A stretch of 64,000 nucleotides of DNA from Martelella sp. NC20 (GCF_013459645.1 NZ_CP054861.1:1910001-1974000); one strand, 5' to 3'. Counted from the stretch's first letter, positions 53,842-63,113 are shown. The notes: generated from the letters alone by a model not told the origin. Numbers and translations: made by a program.

Positions 53842-56391
53842 TCAAAGCTCGCGCAGGTATAGCGCGGGCTTCTGGCCGAGGAGATGCCAGGTGCCGACAA
53901 GGCCGATGGCGACGGTGACGATCACCGCGCCAAGGACGGTCGCAAGCGCCACCATCGGCAACAGGGCGAAGGGCAGCATCATGATCTTCGTCAGCGCATA
54001 CCAGGCTGCGGCCGAACCGGCGGCAAACGCGAAAACGCCGGTCGCAAATCCCAGCAGCAGATATTCGTAGACAAACGCCCGGATCAGCGCCGGGCGGGTC
54101 GCGCCCAGCGTCTTCATCACCACCGCATCATGCCCGCGCCGGCGATTGCCTGCGGCAAGCGCGCCGGACAGCACCAGCACGGAAGCGATCAGCGCGATCG
54201 CGGCCGCCGCCCGGATCGCGGTCGCAAGCTGGCTGACGAGATCGCCGGCGACTTCCAGCGCCGCGCGCACCTCGATCGTGGTGACGGTCGGGAAGGCGCG
54301 GGTCACGGCCCCCAGAATTTCGGCGTTCTTCGCGGTGTCGGCGCCGGGATCGGTGAGGGTAGCAAGCCAGGCATGCGGCGCGCCGGCGAAGGTGTTGGGC
54401 GAGAACACCATCACGAAGTTGATCGACAGCGAATCCCATTCGACATTGCGGAAATTGGCAATCGTCGCGGTGATATCGCGGCCCAGCACGCTGATCGTCA
54501 CGGTATCGCCGAGCTTGAGGCCAAGCTCCTTGCCTTCCTCGGCGGAAAACGAGACCAGCGGTTCTCCGCCGTAATCCTCCGACCACCATTCGCCCTCGGC
54601 AAGGGTCGCGTTTTCAGGCAGGTCGGCGTCATAGGTGATGCCGCGATCGCCCCTCAGCACCCATTTGGCCTCCTCTGAAGGGGCCTCCCATTCGCTCGCT
54701 CTCGTGTTGTTGAGGCTCAGGATGCGGCCGCGCAGCATCGGCACCAGCGCCAGTTCGCCCGCAGGCGCCTGCTCGTTGATCAGTGTCTTGAAGTCATCGA
54801 CCTCGCTGCCCTGGATGTCGACGAAGAAGAAATCCGGCGCCCGTTCCGGCAGCGAGCGCGACAGCTCGCGATTGAGATTGCCGTCGATCAGCGCAAGGCC
54901 GACCAGAAGCGTGAGGCCGAGGCCGAGCGACATGACGACCGAGCCGGTCAGCGCGCCGGGGCGATAGATATTGCCGATCGCGAGCCGGAGCGAGGGCGCG
55001 CGCGGACGCGGCGCCTTCGCTGCCGACCATTTGATCGCCGCCGCCACCAGCCGCAGCACCACGAAGGCGGCGGCGACGGAGGCGAGAAATACGCTCGCGA
55101 CGAAACGCTCCTCGGCGGTGAAGATCGCAAGCGCCGCAAGGGCTGCGAGCGTCACGCCGGTGGCCGCCAGGAACGACCAGGCCGGACGGCGACCCTCATC
55201 GAAACTGTGCTCGCGCAACAGCGCTGTTGCTGGCACGTTGCGGGCAGCGGCAAGCGGCAGCAGCGCGAAGGCAAGCGCGGTCAGGAGGCCGAACAGCGCC
55301 GCGAGCCCCAAAGCCATCGGAAAGATGCCGGCGGGGATCGCGATTTCGAGCAGCGAGGACAGCAGCGGCAGCGCGATCAGCGGAATGACCGCCCCGAGAA
55401 CGAGGCCGATCGCGATCCCGATCAGCGCCACCAGCATGATCTGCAGGAAATAGATCGCGACCACCATGTCGGCGGGCGCGCCCATGCATTTGAAGGCGGC
55501 GATGGCGCGCCGGCGGCTTTCGAGATAGGCGCTCACCGCATTGGCGATCCCGACGCCGCCGGTGATCAGCGTGGCAAGACCCACCAGCGTCAGGAATTCC
55601 GACAGCCGGTCGACATTCTCGCTGAGCGAGGGGGCCGCGCGGTCGCTGGTGCGGATCTGCCAGCCGGTGTCGGGAAATTTCTCTTCCGCATCGGTCTTGA
55701 CCGCCTCCGGCGTCACCACAGGATCGGTAAGCCTCACGCGGTAGCCGTACTCGGCAAGGCTGCCGATCTGGATCAGGCCTGACGCATCGAGCGCCTGCCG
55801 GCTGATCAGGATGCGCGGTGCAAAGGCAAAGCCTTCCGAAAGCGCGTCGGGTTCCTGTACCAGCGTGCCCGATACCCTCAGTTCCACATTGCCGAGCAGC
55901 AGGCCGTCGCCGGGGGCAAGCCCCAGTCGTTCGGCCAGAAGCGGAGCAACCAGAACGCCGTATTTTCCATCGGTTTCGGCAAGCGCATCGCCGACCGGCA
56001 TGGCGGGATCGGAAATCACCGCGCCATAGAGCGGATAGGCGCCGTCGACGGCCTTGATTTCCGCCAGCGACTGGTCGGCGCCATCGGGAAGCCTTGTCAT
56101 CGAGCGCATCGTCACCGATTGCGACATCGCCCCGAGCGTCTCGATAAAGGCGAGCGCATCGCCGGCGAGCGGCTCGTTGTCGCGTTCGAACCGGATATCG
56201 GCGGCCAGTATCTCGCGGCCGCGCTCGGCGATCCCGTCATTGACGGCCGAAGACACCGAATTGACAGCGGCGATCGCGGCCACGCCGAGCGCGATGCAGG
56301 CGAGGAAGATATAGAAACCCGAAAGTCCGCCGCGCATTTCGCGCAGCGCGAATTTCAGCGAGAGGAGAAGATTCAACCGGTTCTGCCTCAT
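53842..56391 (-). CDS. FtsX-like ABC transporter permease (YbbP type)
   Basis: An 849-residue permease of the MacB/FtsX class: one N-terminal helix, a large periplasmic domain, a first FtsX domain with three helices (about 250-390), a middle pair of helices, a second periplasmic region, and a final FtsX domain ending in LVGTWHLLGQKPALYLREL. This is the YbbP layout. Such systems lack a classical import role and are thought to act on envelope substrates or lipids. The start overlaps the end of the ATPase gene by four bases. Confidence 0.9.
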   Translation of the reverse strand: MRQNRLNLLLSLKFALREMRGGLSGFYIFLACIALGVAAIAAVNSVSSAVNDGIAERGREILAADIRFERDNEPLAGDALAFIETLGAMSQSVTMRSMTRLPDGADQSLAEIKAVDGAYPLYGAVISDPAMPVGDALAETDGKYGVLVAPLLAERLGLAPGDGLLLGNVELRVSGTLVQEPDALSEGFAFAPRILISRQALDASGLIQIGSLAEYGYRVRLTDPVVTPEAVKTDAEEKFPDTGWQIRTSDRAAPSLSENVDRLSEFLTLVGLATLITGGVGIANAVSAYLESRRRAIAAFKCMGAPADMVVAIYFLQIMLVALIGIAIGLVLGAVIPLIALPLLSSLLEIAIPAGIFPMALGLAALFGLLTALAFALLPLAAARNVPATALLREHSFDEGRRPAWSFLAATGVTLAALAALAIFTAEERFVASVFLASVAAAFVVLRLVAAAIKWSAAKAPRPRAPSLRLAIGNIYRPGALTGSVVMSLGLGLTLLVGLALIDGNLNRELSRSLPERAPDFFFVDIQGSEVDDFKTLINEQAPAGELALVPMLRGRILSLNNTRASEWEAPSEEAKWVLRGDRGITYDADLPENATLAEGEWWSEDYGGEPLVSFSAEEGKELGLKLGDTVTISVLGRDITATIANFRNVEWDSLSINFVMVFSPNTFAGAPHAWLATLTDPGADTAKNAEILGAVTRAFPTVTTIEVRAALEVAGDLVSQLATAIRAAAAIALIASVLVLSGALAAGNRRRGHDAVVMKTLGATRPALIRAFVYEYLLLGFATGVFAFAAGSAAAWYALTKIMMLPFALLPMVALATVLGAVIVTVAIGLVGTWHLLGQKPALYLREL

Positions 56392-57080
56392 TGCGCGGCA
56401 AGTCCGGCAGGGGCGACGATTTCGCCGGAACGGACCTGGACCTGCCGGTCGCAGCGCGCGGCAAGCGCCGCATCATGGGTAACCAGCACAAGCGTGGTGC
56501 CCATTTCGCGCTGGCGGGCAAACAGAAGATCGGCGATCTGGGCACCGGTATCGGCGTCGAGATTGCCGGTCGGCTCGTCGGCGATCAGCACCGCCGGTTC
56601 GGGGGCAAGCGCGCGGGCAATCGCCACGCGCTGCTGCTCGCCGCCGGAAAGCTGGCCCGGATAATGGCTGAGGCGATGGCCGAGGCCGACGCTTGTGAGA
56701 GCCGCGCGGGCGCGCTCGAAGGCGTCCCGCCTGCCGGCAAGCTCCAGCGGGATCGCGGCGTTTTCAAGCGCTGTCATGTTGGCGATCAGGTGGAAGGACT
56801 GGAACACGATGCCGATATTCTCGCCCCTGAAGGCGGCAAGCGCATCTTCCGAAAGGCCCGTAAGAGGCGTGTCGATGATGGTGATCTCGCCGCTGTCGAG
56901 CCGTTCGAGGCCGGCGATCACCATCAGCAGCGTCGATTTGCCGGAACCGGACGGGCCGAGAATGCCCACAGATTCGCCTCTGCCGATTTCCAGCGACATG
57001 CCCTTCAGCACATGAACGGCGGCGGTTCCCCTGCCAAGGGTCAGGTGGGCGTCTTCAAGTGCAATCAGCTTTTCGGACAA
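56388..57080 (-). CDS. ABC transporter ATP-binding protein (YbbA/LolD type)
   Basis: A 230-residue ATPase with Walker A GPSGSGKS, Q-loop region FQSFHL, signature LSGGEQQRVAIARAL and Walker B VLIADEPTGNLD. It pairs with the YbbP-like permease downstream. The start is a TTG at 57080 with GGGA about eight bases upstream; no in-frame ATG occurs before the conserved HVLKGMSLEIG. The tesA-like gene starts divergently 110 bases away, the same grouping as E. coli tesA-ybbAP. Confidence 0.92.
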   Translation of the reverse strand: MSEKLIALEDAHLTLGRGTAAVHVLKGMSLEIGRGESVGILGPSGSGKSTLLMVIAGLERLDSGEITIIDTPLTGLSEDALAAFRGENIGIVFQSFHLIANMTALENAAIPLELAGRRDAFERARAALTSVGLGHRLSHYPGQLSGGEQQRVAIARALAPEPAVLIADEPTGNLDADTGAQIADLLFARQREMGTTLVLVTHDAALAARCDRQVQVRSGEIVAPAGLAAQ

Positions 57081-57190
57081 ATTCGTTTCCCGCTTTGAAA
57101 TTCGTTGCTCGGCTCAACACATAGGGATTACGCAGCGACGGTCCGCATGGACCGGAATTGCGGTGGAAAACTGGATTTAGGAGTTCGAAC

Positions 57191-57844
57191 ATGCGATTAA
57201 AAGCGACAGCGCCGATTGTTTTTGCCGGTTTCGCGATTCTCGCCGCCCCGGCACGGGCTGAAACGCCGCTGGAGATCGTCGTGCTCGGCGACAGTCTTGT
57301 TGCCGGTTACGAACTCGCGCCCGGCGAGGATTACCCGACCAAGCTTGAGGCTGCGCTGAAAAAGGCAGGCTACGATGTCGCGGTCACCAATGCCGGCGTC
57401 TCCGGCGATACCACCAGCGGCGGGCTTGCCCGGCTCGACTGGTCGGTGCCCGACAGCGCCAATGGCGTGATTCTGGAACTCGGGGCCAATGATGCCCTCA
57501 GAGGTCTCGCACCGCAGCAGGCAGCGGAAAACCTGTCAACGATCGTCGAACGGCTCCAGGATCGCGAAATCCCGGTGATGCTGATGGGCATGATGGCGCC
57601 GCCCAATATGGGGTCCGACTACGCCGCCGACTTCAACCCGATCTATGGCGAACTCGCCAGCGAATACGGGCTGCAGCTCTATCCGTTCTTCCTCGACGGG
57701 GTCGCCACGCATGCCGAATACCAGCTTGCCGACGGCATGCATCCCAATGCGGCGGGGGTGGATCTGATGGTCGAAAACTCACTGCAAAGCGTCGAGGCCT
57801 TCATTCGGTCGATCCGGCAATCGAGCGGGGAACAACCAAAATAA
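57191..57844 (+). CDS. Periplasmic SGNH esterase/lysophospholipase (TesA-like arylesterase)
   Basis: A 217-residue secreted hydrolase: signal peptide 1-23 (ending ARA), GDSL motif with nucleophile S35 (VVLGDSLVAGY), block III ELGANDALRG, and the Asp/His pair in DGMHPNAAG. It is the TesA type, acting as thioesterase, arylesterase or lysophospholipase L1. AGGAG lies seven bases before the ATG. Divergent from ybbAP homologues, as in other proteobacteria. Confidence 0.92.
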   Translation: MRLKATAPIVFAGFAILAAPARAETPLEIVVLGDSLVAGYELAPGEDYPTKLEAALKKAGYDVAVTNAGVSGDTTSGGLARLDWSVPDSANGVILELGANDALRGLAPQQAAENLSTIVERLQDREIPVMLMGMMAPPNMGSDYAADFNPIYGELASEYGLQLYPFFLDGVATHAEYQLADGMHPNAAGVDLMVENSLQSVEAFIRSIRQSSGEQPK

Positions 57845-57909
57845 CGCTTGCCTCAAGGCGGGTTAAATGATTCGCTGAGGCTGTGACTAGCAGATTCGGG
57901 GAGCTCGCC

Positions 57910-58503
57910 ATGCCGAGAATTTTCACCGCCCTCGAAATCCCGCGCGAAAAGGCATTAAGTCTTTCGCTGTTGCGCGGCGGCCTGCCCGGGGCCCGCTGGA
58001 TCGATGTGGAGAACTACCACATCACCTTGCGGTTCATCGGCGATGTCGACTTTCGCACCGCCGACGAGGTTGTTCACTGGCTCGACCGGATCGAGCGCCC
58101 GTCCTTCAGGCTGACGCTCGCCGGAACCGGCAATTTCGGCTCCAGGAAGCCCCATGCGATCTGGGCCGGAGTGTCGCCATCGCCCGATCTTTTTGCGCTG
58201 CAGGGCGATATCGACCGTATCTGTCAAAGGCTGGGGCTCAGGGCCGATCCGCGCAAATTCATGCCTCATGTCACGCTGGCGCGCCTGCGCGGCACCAAGG
58301 TGCCCGACGTGGTCGATTACCTTTCCGCCCGCGGCAATTTCCAGACGCTGCCGTTCACGGTCGGGCGGTTCGTGCTGATGTCCTCGCGCGATTCGGTCGG
58401 CGGCGGACCCTACAAGGTCGAGGAGGCGTTCGACCTCTACGATCCGATGGATGCCTACAGCTTCGACAACAGCGACTGGCAGCCCGCCAACAGCATGTGG
58501 TAG
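57910..58503 (+). CDS. thpR: RNA 2',3'-cyclic phosphodiesterase ThpR
   Basis: A 197-residue 2H phosphoesterase with the two HxTL motifs H37-I-T-L40 (NYHITLRFIG) and PHVTLARL in the second half. ThpR opens 2',3'-cyclic phosphates of RNA and can ligate tRNA halves. The start at 57910 (MPRIFTALEIP) gives the family N-terminus. The 3' end overlaps the convergent phosphatase gene by 49 bases. Confidence 0.9.
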   Translation: MPRIFTALEIPREKALSLSLLRGGLPGARWIDVENYHITLRFIGDVDFRTADEVVHWLDRIERPSFRLTLAGTGNFGSRKPHAIWAGVSPSPDLFALQGDIDRICQRLGLRADPRKFMPHVTLARLRGTKVPDVVDYLSARGNFQTLPFTVGRFVLMSSRDSVGGGPYKVEEAFDLYDPMDAYSFDNSDWQPANSMW

Positions 58504-58925
58504 ACGGTCTCGAACCCGTCTTCCTCGTCGTAATAGGGATCGGGTATCTCTTCGCGGCGGCCGAGCGTGTATTCGCTGAAGAGCGCGACGGTCGCATCCG
58601 GATTGGGGCCTGCGAGGCGGCCCAGCGCCGTGACATTGTTGAAATCCATGCCGAGGATCAGCGAGAACCGGCTGAAATCCTGCCGGGTGATCTGACGGGC
58701 GCGCTGTCCGGCTATGTCGAAGCCGTGGCGGATTGCCGTTGCCCTTGAGCGGATATCCGGCAGTTCGCCCTGATGCCAGTTGCCGATACCGGCGGAATCC
58801 AGCCTGAAGGCGTCACCACGCCCGGCCTTGTCGACCAGATCGGCGAAAAGGCCTTCTGCTAGCGGCGAGCGGCAGATATTGCCGCTGCAGACGAACAGGA
58901 CGGCGTGTTTTTCAGGTTGTGCCAT
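58455..58925 (-). CDS. Low-molecular-weight protein tyrosine phosphatase
   Basis: A 156-residue phosphatase with the active-site loop C13-SGNIC-R19-S20 and the general-acid loop D129-P130 (IPDPYYDEEDGFE). Such enzymes dephosphorylate bacterial tyrosine kinases or act on arsenate in some lineages; no kinase or ars gene is adjacent. It overlaps thpR in convergent orientation. The divergent pterin dehydratase gene starts 47 bases upstream. Confidence 0.92.
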   Translation of the reverse strand: MAQPEKHAVLFVCSGNICRSPLAEGLFADLVDKAGRGDAFRLDSAGIGNWHQGELPDIRSRATAIRHGFDIAGQRARQITRQDFSRFSLILGMDFNNVTALGRLAGPNPDATVALFSEYTLGRREEIPDPYYDEEDGFETVYHMLLAGCQSLLSKL

Positions 58926-58972
58926 GATGTTTGCGCAATTTCGTGATCGCTATTGTGTTGATGGAGGATGCC

Positions 58973-59278
58973 ATGGATGACACCCGACTGGAACCGGAGA
59001 CATTGAGAGCCGCACTCGGCGAGTGCGCCGGCTGGGCGCTTGCCGAAGACGAGACCGCGATCACCCGCGATTTCAAGTTCGCCGATTTTCGCGAGGCCTT
59101 CGCCTTCATGAGCGAATGCGCCCTTGCCGCCGAGCGGCTCGATCATCACCCTTCCTGGAACAATGTCTATAACAGGGTCGGCGTGTCGCTGACCACCCAT
59201 TCCTCCGGCGGCGTTTCCGCCCGCGATATCGCGATGTCGAAGATCATGGATGCGGCGGCCCGGCGCTATGGTATTTGA
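58973..59278 (+). CDS. phhB: 4a-hydroxytetrahydrobiopterin dehydratase
   Basis: Regenerates the pterin cofactor of aromatic amino acid hydroxylases. The 101-residue protein has the PCD signature [13 protein letters not shown] and the preceding [17 protein letters not shown]. The ATG at 58973 has GGAGG five bases upstream; an ATG at 58961 is in frame but overlaps that site. No phenylalanine hydroxylase gene is adjacent, so a molybdopterin-related or stand-alone role is possible. Confidence 0.9.
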   Translation: MDDTRLEPETLRAALGECAGWALAEDETAITRDFKFADFREAFAFMSECALAAERLDHHPSWNNVYNRVGVSLTTHSSGGVSARDIAMSKIMDAAARRYGI

Positions 59279-59317
59279 TGTCGCCCGACCTATATTCGCG
59301 ATAGCAGGGAGTTTGTC

Positions 59318-59695
59318 ATGAGCGATATCAAATATGGCGACATTCTTGAGCCGGGCGACGAGGAAACGCAGGCCGAAAACGAGCGGATCGTGCGCCAAGG
59401 CTTCTGGCGCAAGCTGAGCCGTACGGCGGCGCGCATCCCCTTTGCCCGCGATGCCGTCGCCGCCTATTATTGCGCGACCGACCGCAACACGCCGCTCGGA
59501 GCGCGGGTGGTGCTTTATGCGGCGCTCGCCTATTTCGTGATGCCCGCCGATCTCATCCCGGATATTTTCATGTTCGTCGGCTTCAGCGATGATCTTGCGG
59601 TGTTGACCGCGGCCTTGACCATGATCCGCAGGAATATTGACGACGCACATTATGACCGCGCGGATTCGGCGTTGACGGCGATCCGCAAGGACTGA
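59318..59695 (+). CDS. YkvA family protein (DUF1232)
   Basis: A 125-residue protein with the DUF1232 core LGARVVLYAALAYFVMPADLIPD and the following FVGFSDDLAVLTAAL, probably membrane-associated. Function unknown. GGGAG precedes the ATG. Same direction as the pterin dehydratase gene, 39 bases downstream. Confidence 0.85.
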   Translation: MSDIKYGDILEPGDEETQAENERIVRQGFWRKLSRTAARIPFARDAVAAYYCATDRNTPLGARVVLYAALAYFVMPADLIPDIFMFVGFSDDLAVLTAALTMIRRNIDDAHYDRADSALTAIRKD

Positions 59696-59918
59696 CGGTA
59701 TTTCGATCCGCCTCCGCCGCAATCTTGCCGTGATTGGCGGCATTTGTCGTGTCATAATCATCGGGCAGCCCATACGCAGAGCCAGGCCGGAAACCGCTTC
59801 GGCGTTGAGATTTTGGTAACCTCGCATGGGTATGTAATTGGCTAGGTCTCAAAGTCGCGGGACGCGCGCCTTTATGGTGCCGCGGCCAGCCTAAAGCAGA
59901 GAAAATCGGCAGGATCAC

Positions 59919-60422
59919 ATGTTTGCAAAAAGAATCGTCCTCGTACTGGTACTTCTATTCACCGGCGCCTCGATCGCTTCAGCGCAGACGCCGACTCCCA
60001 TCCAGAAATTCGATGCATGGGTCGCCTATTCCTACCAGTCGGATGCCGGCAAGGTGTGTTACGCCCTTTCGGTGCCGGCCAAGAAAGAGCCGGCCAATGT
60101 CGATCACGGCGACAATTTCTTCGTGGTGACGAAATATCCCGGCCAGAACGTTTCGCTCGAGCCGCAGGCAATGATGGGCTTCACGCTCAAGGAAGGCTCG
60201 ACCATCGATGTCGTGGTCGATGGCAAGAGCTTCCCGATGTACCACAAGGGCAAGGGCGGCTGGCTCGAAAACGCCGCCCAGGAGCCGACGCTGGTGGCAG
60301 CCATGAAGGCCGGCCGCACCATGGAGGTGGATGCCACGTCCGCGCGCGGAACCAAGACGGTCCACACCTATTCCCTGATCGGCATCACGGCGGCGCTCAA
60401 CAAGATCAGCGCCTGCAACTGA
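59919..60422 (+). CDS. Invasion-associated locus B (IalB)-like periplasmic protein
   Basis: A 167-residue secreted protein with a signal peptide (about 1-22, ending ASA) and an IalB-like domain (FDAWVAYSYQSDAGKVCYALSVP and a pair of cysteines, C47 and C166). IalB of Bartonella aids erythrocyte invasion, but homologues are widespread in free-living rhizobia with unknown role. The 223 bases upstream hold no supported gene. A strong terminator follows. Confidence 0.85.
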   Translation: MFAKRIVLVLVLLFTGASIASAQTPTPIQKFDAWVAYSYQSDAGKVCYALSVPAKKEPANVDHGDNFFVVTKYPGQNVSLEPQAMMGFTLKEGSTIDVVVDGKSFPMYHKGKGGWLENAAQEPTLVAAMKAGRTMEVDATSARGTKTVHTYSLIGITAALNKISACN

Positions 60423-60445
60423 CGTCCTGCGGACGTGACGCCAGC

Positions 60446-60468
60446 AACCCGGCTCCGGCCGGGTTTTT
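60446..60468 (+). terminator. Intrinsic terminator of the IalB-like gene
   Basis: Stem AACCCGGC with GCCGGGTT closed by a TCCG tetraloop (UNCG class, unusually stable), followed by a run of five Ts. It begins 23 bases after the stop codon. Confidence 0.92.
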
Positions 60469-60561
60469 GCATTTGAGCGGCAGCTTTCGAACAAATCATC
60501 GGTGGCCTTGCCAGCGGCTTCCGGTTTATAAAACCGCATTATCCATTGAAAGGGCGATCCC

Positions 60562-61326
60562 GTGATTCCTGTCGACGATCTCGTTGGACTGAAGGTTCTG
60601 GTGACCGGCGCAAGCTCCGGCATCGGGGCCGCCGCCGCCGCCGCCTTGTCGCGTTCGGGGGCCGAGGTCTGCCTCCATTATTACAGCGGCAAGGAGGCCG
60701 CCGAAAAACTGGCTGCCGAGATGAAGGCTACGGGCGGTAAGGCCCATGTCGTCGGCGGCGATGTTTCGCGCGCCGAAGACGCCGAGCGCATCGTCACGGA
60801 AGCGGTCGCGCTGATGGGCGGTCTCGATTGCCTGGTCAACAATGCCGGCGCGATCGGCCGGACCGCGGTCGCCGAATTCGACGAGGCGATCTACGAGCAG
60901 GTCTTCGATCTCAACACGCGCTCGATCCTCAGAACGGTGCGTCATGCGGCGCCCGCGCTGAGGGAGAGCGACCGCGCCTCGATCATCAATGTCGGGTCGA
61001 TTGCCGCGCGGCATGGCGGCAACACGGGATCGGGCGTCTATGCCGCCGCCAAGGCGGCCGTGCATTCTCTGACGCGCAGCCTTGCCAAGGAACTTGCCGG
61101 CGACGGCATCCGCGTCAACGCGCTCGCCCCCGGCGTCATCGAAACGCCGTTTCACGACGATACGCCGCATGCGGCCATGAATGCGGCGCTGAACGCGATC
61201 CCGCTCGGCCGTCTCGGCACGGCCGAGGATTGCGCCTGGAGTTTCGTGTTCCTGGCCTCGCCGACCATGTCCGGCTTTATCACCGGACAGATCATCGACA
61301 TCAATGGCGGCCAGTATATGCCGTAA
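60562..61326 (+). CDS. SDR family oxidoreductase (FabG-like)
   Basis: A 254-residue classical SDR with TGASSGIG (15-22), the NNAG motif, and the catalytic Ser-Tyr-Lys set in NVGSIAARHG and GVYAAAKAAV. The C-terminus has FITGQIIDINGGQYMP. The start is a GTG at 60562 with AAGGG upstream. It resembles 3-oxoacyl-ACP reductases, but the context gives no pathway, so another substrate is equally possible. Confidence 0.86.
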   Translation: MIPVDDLVGLKVLVTGASSGIGAAAAAALSRSGAEVCLHYYSGKEAAEKLAAEMKATGGKAHVVGGDVSRAEDAERIVTEAVALMGGLDCLVNNAGAIGRTAVAEFDEAIYEQVFDLNTRSILRTVRHAAPALRESDRASIINVGSIAARHGGNTGSGVYAAAKAAVHSLTRSLAKELAGDGIRVNALAPGVIETPFHDDTPHAAMNAALNAIPLGRLGTAEDCAWSFVFLASPTMSGFITGQIIDINGGQYMP

Positions 61327-61359
61327 CCGGCGGCTTCCTCGCCTGAACGCGCCGGGCCT

Positions 61360-62112
61360 TCACGCGCTTTTGAGGAAGCGCTGGTTGCGTTCCATCAACA
61401 ATCCCCAGTTCTGGGCCGAGGCGAGGTGCAGCGCGATCGCGTCCGTCCAGCCCTTTTCGGTCCAGAGCTTCAGGGTCTTGGCCGGAAGAGCGCGGTAGCG
61501 CTCGATATCGATGATGCTGAAGCCGTCGAGGCGGTAGCGCGACTTGTCGGGGAAATCCATGTCGACATGGCGGGCGACGAGGATATCCGCCTCGGCGATC
61601 GCCTTCAGGAAGGCGGCGTCCTGCGCGCGGTGCTGATGATAGGCCTCACACAGATGCAGCATCGGTTCGACCGCCTTGCTGGCGGTGCCGTCATCGTTGA
61701 AGATCGGCGCTGCGTCCGGGGCATCCGAAAGCGGCTTTACCCGGTCGCTCTCGCCATCATAGGCGAGATAGCGGGTATCCTGATCCGGCGACTGTACCAG
61801 GATGAAGGGATAGCGGCGGATATAGGCCGGAATGTAAGTTTGCGCTGCCCAGCCGCCGTTTTCCTCGAGCATCAGATTGCGGCCCTGCTTCAGGCCGACG
61901 ATCGCGACGGGCGAGGGCTCCTTTTCTCCAACGAACACGATCGGATAATGCCGGATGGACGGCATGAATTCGCTGACCGAAAGCGGGATCGCGGTGGCCT
62001 CGGCGGTGAATGAAAAATCCTGGCCGCCAACAAGCCCCATCGCCTTGTGGTCTTCGAAGCGCAGCACCTGCGGCTTTTTGTAGAAAAGCGGCAACCGGGT
62101 CTGGGTGGTCAT
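61360..62112 (-). CDS. SapC family protein
   Basis: A 250-residue SapC-type protein (FMPSIRHYPIVFVGEKEPSPVAIVGLKQGRNLMLEENGGW, split here as conserved SIRHYPIVF and GRNLM). The name comes from a Campylobacter S-layer protein. In alphaproteobacteria and other groups the family is cytosolic or uncharacterised, and often lies near TonB receptors. GAGGAG lies about ten bases before the ATG at 62112; an ATG at 62136 is an alternative start. Confidence 0.8.
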   Translation of the reverse strand: MTTQTRLPLFYKKPQVLRFEDHKAMGLVGGQDFSFTAEATAIPLSVSEFMPSIRHYPIVFVGEKEPSPVAIVGLKQGRNLMLEENGGWAAQTYIPAYIRRYPFILVQSPDQDTRYLAYDGESDRVKPLSDAPDAAPIFNDDGTASKAVEPMLHLCEAYHQHRAQDAAFLKAIAEADILVARHVDMDFPDKSRYRLDGFSIIDIERYRALPAKTLKLWTEKGWTDAIALHLASAQNWGLLMERNQRFLKSA

Positions 62113-62281
62113 GAATTCTGGTCTCCTCTCGGCCATGTCCGATATGACTTACCGCTCTCTTACATCGGTTGCGGGGCCGTAACAATCGCGGAGGTCATCG
62201 TAATTCATCCGCTCTAAGTTGTGTTCACTATTTTCCTTCTTGTCGAGGTTGACAGGCCGGGACGAGATTGAGAATGTTAAC

Positions 62282-62303
62282 TACTTGTTAATTTTAGCAA
62301 GTA
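62282..62303. promoter_or_regulatory. Inverted repeat just upstream of the surface lipoprotein gene
   Basis: TACTTGTTAA, two Ts, TTAGCAAGTA: ten-base arms with one mismatch (a G:U pair in RNA). It ends 15 bases before the ATG at 62319, directly before the GGAGAGGG ribosome site. It may be an operator or a leader stem-loop. It does not match the RirA or Irr iron boxes known to me. Confidence 0.5.
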
Positions 62304-62318
62304 ACTGGAGAGGGAAAA

Positions 62319-63113
62319 ATGAAACATTTGACATTTGTCGTGCTCGGCGTGGCCGCGCTTGCGGCTGGCTGCGGCAACAATGGCAATGACGGAATCGGCA
62401 CTAACGCACTTGGCTATTACGGGGACGTCAACTGGGACAATGCCGTCATGACGGGATCGGGCACGACCGAAGCCAATATCCGTGTCAATGACGATGACAG
62501 CGTAACGGTGCAGATCACGGAAGGACCGGATGCCGGGGAAACGGCAACCTTCTACGCCGATGGTTCGGGCGGCTATTTCAACGACGATGTCGATGCCTAT
62601 CTCCAGCTTGGATATTTCGACGATCCTTCCATCAAGGATGGCCCGGTGGTGGCGCTGATCGATGTCGCTTCCGACGACGAAAATCTCACTTTGATGGCAT
62701 TTCGGTCGAGCAACGGCATGACCGCGGCATCCGACATGCCGGTCACGGGCTTTGCGACCTATAGGGGCAGTCATGTGGGCGGCGCGGCGATACCGGGCGA
62801 CTATCTCGGCTATATCGAGGGCGGGTTCCAGGCCAATGTCGATTTTGGCGCCGGTCAGCTCGCCGGAGCGATGCAAAGCGGTCTCGGCGACATCACATTC
62901 GATGCCACCATCTCCGGGGCCGAGTTCGACTCGAACGCCAATTCGATCGCGATCGACAATGATTACGGCGTCATCAACCAGGGCGCCTCCGGTGTCGAAG
63001 GCGGGTTCTACGGGGAAGGGGCTGCCGGCATGGCGGGCACCTATCTGCTGAACGGCCAGGGCCCGCTGAACGGTGCAGGCGCTGTCGGGGCTTTCGTCGC
63101 TGATCGGGACTGA
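62319..63113 (+). CDS. Slam-dependent surface lipoprotein, TbpB-like barrel
   Basis: A 264-residue lipoprotein: signal peptide with lipobox LAAGC and acylated C18, a glycine/asparagine-rich tether (GNNGNDGIG), then a beta-rich body. The C-terminal part (about 150-264; TYRGSHVGGAAIPGDYLGY, GAGQLAGAMQSG, FDATISGAEFDSN, VEGGFYGEGAAGMAG) has the pattern of the TbpB/factor-H-binding-protein eight-stranded barrel, including the GxFYGxxAxxxxG block. Such proteins are flipped to the cell surface by Slam, whose gene follows. Ligand unknown (iron or haem proteins in pathogens). GGAGAGGG precedes the ATG. Confidence 0.82.
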   Translation: MKHLTFVVLGVAALAAGCGNNGNDGIGTNALGYYGDVNWDNAVMTGSGTTEANIRVNDDDSVTVQITEGPDAGETATFYADGSGGYFNDDVDAYLQLGYFDDPSIKDGPVVALIDVASDDENLTLMAFRSSNGMTAASDMPVTGFATYRGSHVGGAAIPGDYLGYIEGGFQANVDFGAGQLAGAMQSGLGDITFDATISGAEFDSNANSIAIDNDYGVINQGASGVEGGFYGEGAAGMAGTYLLNGQGPLNGAGAVGAFVADRD

